Assembly: GCA_016869775.1 (NCBI GenBank)
Contig: VGDJ01000034.1
Span: 1-10,393, forward strand
From: Alphaproteobacteria bacterium
GTDB taxonomy: Bacteria > Pseudomonadota > Alphaproteobacteria > Rickettsiales > UBA1997
Reading direction: 5' to 3'
Length of the DNA: 10,393 nt
In this document: in pieces, positions 5,374 to 10,393 of the stretch
How positions within the stretch are numbered: the first letter of the stretch is position 1
Layout: the number at the start of each line of letters is the position of its first letter
Notes under the pieces: model-generated
What the model saw: the letters and a program-made list of their open reading frames with translations, nothing else
Database searches by the model: none
What the model was told of the DNA's origin: nothing
Translations under genes and position numbers: made by a program

Positions 5374-6969
5374 ATGGAATTCAAAGTCGAAGAGTTTTCA
5401 AGTATTTTGCAAAAAACAATTGAAAATTTTCACTCTTCTGCAGAACTAAAAGAGGTTGGTGAAGTTATTAAAGTTGGTGACGGAATCGCCAAAGTATACG
5501 GACTTGATAATGTCCAAGCTGGAGAATTAGTTGAATTTGAAGGGGGGGTTAAGGGCATGGCTCTTAATCTTGAATCTGACAATGTTGGTATAGTTATTTT
5601 TGGTGATTCACAAAAAATTAAAGAAGGTTCCAGCGTTAAAAGAACTGGCAAAATCGTTGAAGTTCCAGTTGGAAAAGGCTTGTTAGGTAGAGTTGTCGAT
5701 GCTCTTGGCAACCCTATTGACGGCAAAGGACCAATTCAAGCCACTGAATATCGCCGAGTTGAAGTAAAAGCCCCAGGAATCATTGCTCGTCAATCAGTTT
5801 CAGAACCTATGCAGACCGGAATTAAAGCGATTGACAGCCTTATTCCAATTGGTCGCGGTCAAAGAGAGTTAATTATTGGTGATCGTCAAACTGGCAAAAC
5901 CGCTATCGTAATTGATACCTTTATAAATCAAGCATCCGCACATAATGAAAATGACGAAAGCAAAAAACTTTATTGTATTTATGTGGTAATTGGCCAAAAA
6001 AGATCAACAGTTGCGCAAATCGTTAAAACTCTTGAAGATGCTGGCGCCATGAAATACTCGGTGATTGTTTCAGCAACCGCATCAGAAGCCTCCGCTCTCC
6101 AGTTTTTTGCCCCATACACTGGTTGCACCATTGGTGAATATTTTAGGGATAATGGAATGCATGCGCTGGTAGCTTACGACGATCTCAGTAAACACGCGGT
6201 TGCTTATCGCGAAATGTCGCTACTTCTTCGTCGCCCTCCAGGCCGTGAAGCTTATCCTGGAGACGTATTTTATATTCATTCTCGCCTTTTGGAGCGCGCG
6301 GCAAAAATGTCAAAAGAAATGGGTGGCGGTTCATTAACCGCGCTTCCAATTATCGAAACTCAAGCTGGTGACGTATCTGCTTACATTCCAACAAATGTCA
6401 TTTCAATCACCGATGGACAAATATTTCTCGAAACTGAATTATTTTATAAAGGCATCAAGCCAGCTGTTAATGTTGGTTTATCAGTTTCTCGCGTCGGTTC
6501 AGCCGCCCAAACTAAAGCCATGAAGCAAGTTGCCGGAACAATTAAACTCGATCTTGCACAATTTCGAGAGCTTGAAGCATTCGCACAATTTGGCTCAGAC
6601 CTAGATACCGCTACACAAAAGCTTCTTGATAAAGGTCGAAAACTTACAGAACTTCTTAAACAAAACCAATATTCTCCAATGGGATTTGAAGAGCAAGTTG
6701 TGTCGATTTATGCTGGTGTAAAAGGTTATCTTGATAAAATTACCGCAAAAGAGGTTACCAAATTTGAAACTGAGCTAATGAGAAAAATCAAAGCTTCTAA
6801 GCCTGAAATTCTTGCCTCAATTAAAAAAGAGCAAAAAATTACTGATGAAACTGAAACCAATCTTAAGAAAATTATTGAAGAGTTTGTCGCAACTTTCATC
6901 AATCATTCACCTTCAAACCACGTTGATCACGTTGGACTGAATGATAGACTTAAGCACGAATCTAAATAA
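5374..6969 (+). CDS. atpA: F1F0 ATP synthase alpha subunit (AtpA)
   Basis: The 531-residue protein is full length. The N-terminal beta barrel (about 25-95) includes VGDGIAKVYGL. The Walker A P-loop GDRQTGKT is at 169-176, YCIYVVIGQKRSTVAQ at 200-215, the Walker B region ALVAYDDLSKHA at 264-275, and the alpha-subunit signature PAVNVGLSVSRVGSAAQ at 363-379, which contains the arginine finger Arg373. The alpha subunit binds non-catalytic nucleotide and supplies the arginine finger to the catalytic sites on beta. A polar insertion at about 189-198 (AHNENDESKK) matches the longer loop common in alphaproteobacterial alphas. About 18 extra C-terminal residues (from Asn510) exceed the usual 509-513 length. 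The ATG at 5374 is preceded by an unstructured A-rich leader without a Shine-Dalgarno. It lies between atpH and atpG. Confidence 0.98.
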   Translation: MEFKVEEFSSILQKTIENFHSSAELKEVGEVIKVGDGIAKVYGLDNVQAGELVEFEGGVKGMALNLESDNVGIVIFGDSQKIKEGSSVKRTGKIVEVPVGKGLLGRVVDALGNPIDGKGPIQATEYRRVEVKAPGIIARQSVSEPMQTGIKAIDSLIPIGRGQRELIIGDRQTGKTAIVIDTFINQASAHNENDESKKLYCIYVVIGQKRSTVAQIVKTLEDAGAMKYSVIVSATASEASALQFFAPYTGCTIGEYFRDNGMHALVAYDDLSKHAVAYREMSLLLRRPPGREAYPGDVFYIHSRLLERAAKMSKEMGGGSLTALPIIETQAGDVSAYIPTNVISITDGQIFLETELFYKGIKPAVNVGLSVSRVGSAAQTKAMKQVAGTIKLDLAQFRELEAFAQFGSDLDTATQKLLDKGRKLTELLKQNQYSPMGFEEQVVSIYAGVKGYLDKITAKEVTKFETELMRKIKASKPEILASIKKEQKITDETETNLKKIIEEFVATFINHSPSNHVDHVGLNDRLKHESK

Positions 6970-6978
6970 ATAAAATAA

Positions 6979-7025
6979 TTTTAATTACAACTGACTAATT
7001 AAAACTATCCGTTGTCTTTACAAGG
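6979..7025 (+). promoter_or_regulatory. Hairpins in the atpA-atpG gap, one abutting the atpG start
   Basis: Arms 6979-6986 and 6997-7004 (TTTTAATT/AATTAAAA) form an 8-bp A/U stem with a 10-nt loop. A second small hairpin pairs 7009-7010 and 7012-7015 with 7020-7023 and 7024-7025 around loop CTTT, with one bulged G. The 3' arm of this second hairpin contains ACAAGG, the only Shine-Dalgarno-like purine run near a start codon in the window, so it could limit atpG initiation. Stability is modest and function is inferred. Confidence 0.25.
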
Positions 7026-7028
7026 AAT

Positions 7029-7916
7029 ATGGCAAATTTAAAAACTCTTAAAACCAGAATCAAGTCTGTTAAATCTACACAAAAAATGACCAAAGCCATG
7101 AAGATGGTTGCGGCATCGCGTTTAAAAAAAGCAAAGCACTTGGTAGAGTTATCAAGGCCTTATGCCGAAAAAATTCGTGAAATGACTTCAGATCTCGCCT
7201 CAAACATTTCTGTTAGAGGCGGTCTGAATGATAAATTTCCTCTTCTGACTGGAAAAGGAAGTAACGAAAAACACCTTCTTATAATAATATCTTCTGACAG
7301 AGGATTGTGCGGAGGTCTTAATAGTTCGACAGTCAAATTTGCCAAACACAAAGTAAATGACTTAATTTCTCAAGGTAGGGACGTGAAAATTCTTTGTATC
7401 GGCAAAAAAGCCTACGAACAATTAAAAGGAATTTACGAAAAAAAAATAATTGAATGTGTTAATGGAGTTTTTAGAAACAATATAAACATTGAAGTCGCTG
7501 AAAGTCTCAGTAAAAAAATAATAAAGTTATTTGACAATAATGAGTTCGATGTTTGTGAGGTTATTTATAGCAAGTTTAAAACAGCAATATCGCAAGAACA
7601 GATCTGTAATCAAATTATTCCGGCTCCAATAAATTATAATCCAAACCTATCTAATCTTGAGTCGCCGGTAAACTACGAACCAAGTGAAGAAGCGGTTCTT
7701 CAAGAACTTTTACCTCGTAATCTTACCATACAGATATACAATCAATTACTTGAGAATAGCGCATCTGAACAAGGCGCCAGAATGTCTGCAATGGAATCTG
7801 CCAGCAATAATGCCGGAAAAATGATTAAAAATTTAACACTTGTCTATAATCGCACAAGACAAGCTAACATCACTAAAGAATTGATTGATATTATATCTGG
7901 AGCCAATACTGTCTAG
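7029..7916 (+). CDS. atpG: F1F0 ATP synthase gamma subunit (AtpG)
   Basis: The 295-residue product has the family's N-terminal helix (MANLKTLKTRIKSVKSTQKM, then TKAMKMVAASRLKKAK), the central motif SSDRGLCGGLN at 88-98, and the conserved C-terminal helix from GARMSAMESASNNAGKMI (249-266) to TKELIDIISGA near the end. Gamma is the rotating central shaft in the alpha3beta3 hexamer, coupling proton flow through F0 to catalysis. Length is normal for alphaproteobacteria (about 290-300). The ATG at 7029 follows AAGGA, but only two bases separate the two, too close for a standard Shine-Dalgarno. The expected next gene, atpD, is missing: truB begins only 2-8 bp after the stop, so the two are very likely translated from one transcript. 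Confidence 0.97.
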   Translation: MANLKTLKTRIKSVKSTQKMTKAMKMVAASRLKKAKHLVELSRPYAEKIREMTSDLASNISVRGGLNDKFPLLTGKGSNEKHLLIIISSDRGLCGGLNSSTVKFAKHKVNDLISQGRDVKILCIGKKAYEQLKGIYEKKIIECVNGVFRNNINIEVAESLSKKIIKLFDNNEFDVCEVIYSKFKTAISQEQICNQIIPAPINYNPNLSNLESPVNYEPSEEAVLQELLPRNLTIQIYNQLLENSASEQGARMSAMESASNNAGKMIKNLTLVYNRTRQANITKELIDIISGANTV

Positions 7917-7924
7917 GCTTGCAA

Positions 7925-8662
7925 ATGAATTTGACACCAAAAACAATATCTCAAAAATCAATTAACTTTTCACAAGACAATTATTGGATTAATATCGATA
8001 AACCAATTAATTACTCATCAGCAAAAGTCGTAAGTATAATCAAGAGAATTACAAAAGCTAAAAAAGTTGGTCATGGTGGAACCCTAGATCCTTTTGCAAC
8101 TGGGGTTCTTCCGATAGCGATAAATAGATGTACCAAGCAAAGTAATGAGATTATGAGCTATTCAAAAAAATATTTTGTAGAAATAACTTTTGGAGAATTT
8201 CGTGACTCAGATGACAAAACAGGAGCAATTATTCAAACATCTAAAAATAGAGTAAATTTATTACAATTTGCAAAAAGTCTAACGTGTTTTTTAGGCAAAA
8301 TAAAGCAGCAACCATCTAAATTTTCAGCAATCAAAATTAACGGCGTACGTTCATACAAATTGGCTAGAGAAGGAAAAAGCTTTGAAATGCCGTGGCGAGA
8401 AATATTTATAAAATCAATCAAAGTTTTAAAATTCTCACTAAATTCATGTGACCTAGAGGTTGAATGCTCTAAAGGGACTTACATTCGAACCCTTGTACAC
8501 GATATCTGTAAGAAAAATAATGTGTGTGGATATGTAGAAAATTTAAAAAGGTTGGAGGTTGGGGCGTTTAAAATTCACCAAACAATTTCACTTGACGACT
8601 TAAAAAACTCAATTATCTTTGGCCAGTCTTATAAAGATGGCTCACTTCTAGATTTACATTAG
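7925..8662 (+). CDS. truB: tRNA pseudouridine(55) synthase TruB, short form
   Basis: With ATG at 7925 the protein is 245 residues; TTG at 7919 would give 247. Family motifs are present: WINIDKP (21-27), GHGGTLDPFATGVLP (49-63) with the catalytic Asp55, KKYFVEITFG (81-90), FSAIKINGVRSYKLAREG (133-150), and CSKGTYIRTLVHD (181-193). TruB isomerises U55 in the T loop of tRNAs and acts as a tRNA folding chaperone. Bacterial TruB proteins usually have about 290-315 residues with a C-terminal PUA-like domain. This one stops soon after the catalytic domain, and no coding remainder is visible in the following 86 bp. It is translationally adjacent to atpG and upstream of rpsO, as in the common rbfA-truB-rpsO-pnp order. 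Confidence 0.95.
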   Translation: MNLTPKTISQKSINFSQDNYWINIDKPINYSSAKVVSIIKRITKAKKVGHGGTLDPFATGVLPIAINRCTKQSNEIMSYSKKYFVEITFGEFRDSDDKTGAIIQTSKNRVNLLQFAKSLTCFLGKIKQQPSKFSAIKINGVRSYKLAREGKSFEMPWREIFIKSIKVLKFSLNSCDLEVECSKGTYIRTLVHDICKKNNVCGYVENLKRLEVGAFKIHQTISLDDLKNSIIFGQSYKDGSLLDLH

Positions 8663-8690
8663 ATGTAAAAACACTACAAAATATGATGAT

Positions 8691-8732
8691 TTGAGTTAAT
8701 GTTAGCAACCAGCTTGAGTTCTCTATTCAGGC
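8691..8732 (+). promoter_or_regulatory. Candidate structured rpsO leader (possible S15 autoregulatory site)
   Basis: Arms 8712-8718 (GCTTGAG) and 8726-8732 (TTCAGGC) pair over 7 bp with two G-U pairs around a 7-nt loop, 16 nt before the rpsO ATG. The heptamer TTGAGTT is directly repeated at 8691-8697 and 8714-8720, so an alternative pairing partner exists upstream. S15 is known to repress its own mRNA through varied leader structures in several bacterial groups, often using a G-U/G-C motif like the one in 16S rRNA. The assignment here is inference from position and structure. Confidence 0.3.
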
Positions 8733-8748
8733 ACAAATTAATTAAAAA

Positions 8749-9018
8749 ATGCCGTTCAATACCAAAACTAAAAAACAAATAGTAAAAGACTTTGCTACAT
8801 CCAAAAATGACACCGGATCAGTTGAAGTTCAATGCGCAGTTCTTACTAAAAAAATCGACAATCTCACCGAACATTTAAAAAATCATAAAAAAGATCACTC
8901 CTCCAGAAGAGGTCTGCTTATTTTGGTTGGCAAAAGAAGAAGGCTCCTTGATTACCTGAAAAATATTTCAAATCAACGCTATGAAGATCTTATTAAAAAA
9001 CTTGATATAAGAAAATAG
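8749..9018 (+). CDS. rpsO: 30S ribosomal protein S15
   Basis: The 89-residue product matches the normal S15 length. Conserved features are DTGSVEVQ at 21-28, which opens the first long helix, and the 16S rRNA-contacting segment HLKNHKKDHSSRRGLL (42-57) with His42, His46, Asp49 and Ser52, followed by the basic RRRLLDYL helix (63-70). S15 binds the central domain of 16S rRNA early in 30S assembly and makes an intersubunit bridge. The start ATG at 8749 follows an A/T-only stretch (AATTAATTAAAAA) without a Shine-Dalgarno. It is flanked by truB (86 bp upstream) and pnp (133 bp downstream), the classical arrangement. Confidence 0.98.
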   Translation: MPFNTKTKKQIVKDFATSKNDTGSVEVQCAVLTKKIDNLTEHLKNHKKDHSSRRGLLILVGKRRRLLDYLKNISNQRYEDLIKKLDIRK

Positions 9019-9084
9019 TATTAAAATATTTTTCAAAACAGATTCATATAATTGTAAGACCAAGCAAATCTTCAATTCCCAATC

Positions 9085-9122
9085 TGCAATTTGTTGCATA
9101 AAGTGATTAAGCAATTATTCAC
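9085..9122 (+). promoter_or_regulatory. Tandem hairpins in the pnp leader
   Basis: Two adjacent stem-loops lie in the 133-bp rpsO-pnp gap: TGCAA/TTGCA (9085-9089 with 9094-9098, loop TTTG), and an 8-level stem at 9103-9110 with 9115-9122 that has one U-U mismatch and a GCAA tetraloop of the stable GNRA class. No U tract follows, so they are unlikely to end transcription. In E. coli the pnp leader folds into a hairpin cut by RNase III, which allows PNPase autoregulation. A similar role here is a guess from position. Confidence 0.35.
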
Positions 9123-9151
9123 ATCCCTCTAAAACTTAAAAAGATGACAAT

Positions 9152-10393
9152 ATGTTCAATGTTACAAAAAAAGACATTAATTGGAATGGTAAAAACTTAT
9201 CAATCGAAACTGGCAAAATAGCTCGCCAAGCTAACGGCTCCGTTATTGTGAAATACGGCAACACAACTGTCCTGTGCGCCGTAACTATGGCACAAAAAGC
9301 AGCCGAAGGGGCAGATTTTTTTCCACTCACAGTAAATTACCTAGAAAAATCATATGCAGCTGGGAAAATCCCCGGTGGCTTTTTCAAACGAGAAACCAAA
9401 CCATCTGATTCAGCAACTCTTGTAGCAAGGCTTATAGACAGACCTATTCGCCCGATGTTTCCGGCAAACTTTTACAATGAAGTCAATGTAGTTTGCACAG
9501 TATTATCTTATGATCCTTCATGCAATCCTGATATTCCTGCTTTAATTGGCGCCTCTGCAGCTTTAGCAATTTCTGAAGCTCCTTTTGAGATGATTGTCGC
9601 TGGAGCAAGAGTTGGATACATTAACAACGAATTCGTACTAAACCCAAGCAATGAAGAATTAAAAAGTAGTACACTTGATTTGGTGGTTGCCGGAACAACT
9701 AGTTCAGTATTAATGGTCGAATCTGAGGCAAAAGAACTATCTGAACAAAAAATGCTTGAAGCAGTTAGTTTTGGACACAACGCATTCCAACCAATTATTA
9801 AATTAATTGAAGATTTAGTAAAAGAATGCGGTAAACAAAAAATTCAAATACCTCAAAACAATAATAATGACCTTAAAAACAATATTAAAAACTTTATTGG
9901 TGATAGACTAATAAAAGCTTATAAAAAACTCGAAAAGCAAGCTCGCTCAGGTGATTTAGAGCAAATTCTTAGCGATATTAAGTCACGCTTTGTTAGCCCA
10001 GAAAACGGTTATGATGAGAACAAAATAAAATCAATTTTTAAAATACTATCACAAGAAATAGTTAGAAATGACGTTTTAGATAACGGCACCAGAATTGATG
10101 GTCGCTCGACCACTCAAATTCGACCAATTGAAATTGAAATTGGCATTCTTCCACAAGTTCACGGTTCAGCTTTATTTACCCGTGGCGAAACTCAAGCATT
10201 GGTTGTTTCAACACTTGGTGCTGGAGGTAAAGATAGACAACTAATTGAATCTCTTGATGCTGGATTAAGCGAAGAATCATTTATGCTTCATTACAACTTC
10301 CCGCCATATTCAGTTGGTGAAGTTGGTCAATTAAAATCTCCAGGAAGAAGAGAAATTGGTCACGGAAAATTAGCGTGGAGAGCGGTAAATTCA
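9152..10393 (+). CDS. pnp: Polyribonucleotide nucleotidyltransferase PNPase (partial, C-terminus outside window)
   Basis: The visible 414 codons cover the first RNase PH-like domain, the helical linker and the start of the second RNase PH domain of a protein usually about 700 residues long. Diagnostic segments are FFPLTVNYLEKSYAAGKIPG (56-75), FKRETKPSDSATL (78-90), RLIDRPIRPMF (93-103), the phosphate-site region LFTRGETQALV (341-351), HYNFPPYSVGE (380-390) and GRREIGHGKLAWRA (398-411). PNPase degrades RNA 3'-to-5' phosphorolytically as a trimer and joins the degradosome in many bacteria. The KH and S1 domains lie beyond the edge. The ATG at 9152 fits the family start; an ATG at 9144 is out of frame. 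The gene follows rpsO, and its leader carries two hairpins. No Shine-Dalgarno is visible. Confidence 0.98.
   Translation, partial: MFNVTKKDINWNGKNLSIETGKIARQANGSVIVKYGNTTVLCAVTMAQKAAEGADFFPLTVNYLEKSYAAGKIPGGFFKRETKPSDSATLVARLIDRPIRPMFPANFYNEVNVVCTVLSYDPSCNPDIPALIGASAALAISEAPFEMIVAGARVGYINNEFVLNPSNEELKSSTLDLVVAGTTSSVLMVESEAKELSEQKMLEAVSFGHNAFQPIIKLIEDLVKECGKQKIQIPQNNNNDLKNNIKNFIGDRLIKAYKKLEKQARSGDLEQILSDIKSRFVSPENGYDENKIKSIFKILSQEIVRNDVLDNGTRIDGRSTTQIRPIEIEIGILPQVHGSALFTRGETQALVVSTLGAGGKDRQLIESLDAGLSEESFMLHYNFPPYSVGEVGQLKSPGRREIGHGKLAWRAVNS

Noticed and set aside
5430..5726. Open minus-strand frame of 98 codons over the start of atpA
   Set aside because: Its Pro/Ser/Thr-rich composition is typical of an antisense shadow of atpA.
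8663..8748. Possible frameshifted remainder of truB before rpsO
   Set aside because: No frame in this gap encodes a PUA-like stretch, so the gene appears genuinely short rather than broken.
3445..9116. A 13-base string, TGATTAAGCAATT, shared by 3445-3457 and 9104-9116
   Set aside because: In AT-rich DNA of this length several 13-base matches are expected by chance, and only the second copy forms a hairpin.
9508..9780. Open minus-strand frame of 90 codons within pnp
   Set aside because: It is fully inside the PNPase coding region, with no motif or independent start signal.
1..10393. Insertion sequences, CRISPR arrays, prophage or toxin-antitoxin genes
   Set aside because: I looked for repeat arrays, terminal inverted repeats and transposase, nuclease or toxin-like motifs on both strands and found none.

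Overview
The window is a compact, AT-rich stretch (roughly one third G+C by eye) of a bacterial chromosome, almost certainly from an alphaproteobacterium of the streamlined or host-associated kind (Rickettsiales/Holosporales-like; the exact group cannot be fixed from this sequence). Supporting signs are the alphaproteobacterial form of the Trm112/UPF0434 protein (CP-x-S-K in place of a CxxC), an F1 delta-alpha-gamma gene order, the linked truB-rpsO-pnp cluster, a WaaE-type LPS glycosyltransferase (a Gram-negative envelope) and a DsbA-like protein with an N-terminal anchor. Nearly every gene belongs to a known housekeeping family. I see no phage, transposon, CRISPR, toxin or defence genes.

Layout: (1) 1-402, minus strand, the N-terminal part of a membrane-anchored DsbA-family thioredoxin-fold protein cut by the window edge. 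It is divergent from (2) a GT2 glycosyltransferase at 490-1293, plus strand. (3) The minus strand at 1279-3410 reads, in transcription order, tRNA-Pro(GGG), an agmatinase-family ureohydrolase, and an AstE/AspA-like zinc hydrolase whose 3' end overlaps the glycosyltransferase. (4) On the plus strand, a small Trm112-like protein and the 23S rRNA methyltransferase RlmE (3519-4459). (5) After a 251-bp spacer, atpH-atpA-atpG (4711-7916), followed within a few bases by truB, then rpsO and the first ~59% of pnp, running off the right edge.

Working together: AtpH, AtpA and AtpG are the delta, alpha and gamma subunits of F1-ATPase. AtpD (beta) and AtpC (epsilon), which normally follow atpG, are absent here, and truB follows directly. 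TruB, S15 and PNPase are an RNA-metabolism/translation group, and RlmE and the Trm112-like protein also concern RNA modification. The ureohydrolase and AstE-like hydrolase probably form a small amide/amidine-hydrolysing operon behind the tRNA.

Most interesting aspects: the atp operon is broken after gamma and joined to the truB-rpsO-pnp cluster; Shine-Dalgarno sequences are nearly absent; the leaders of atpA, atpG, rpsO and pnp are long for such a compact genome and contain hairpins; a TTGCAT hexamer recurs in the spacers, twice with TAAAAT at promoter spacing; TruB lacks its C-terminal domain; and a Trm112-like gene lies next to rlmE. No undescribed multi-gene system is evident.
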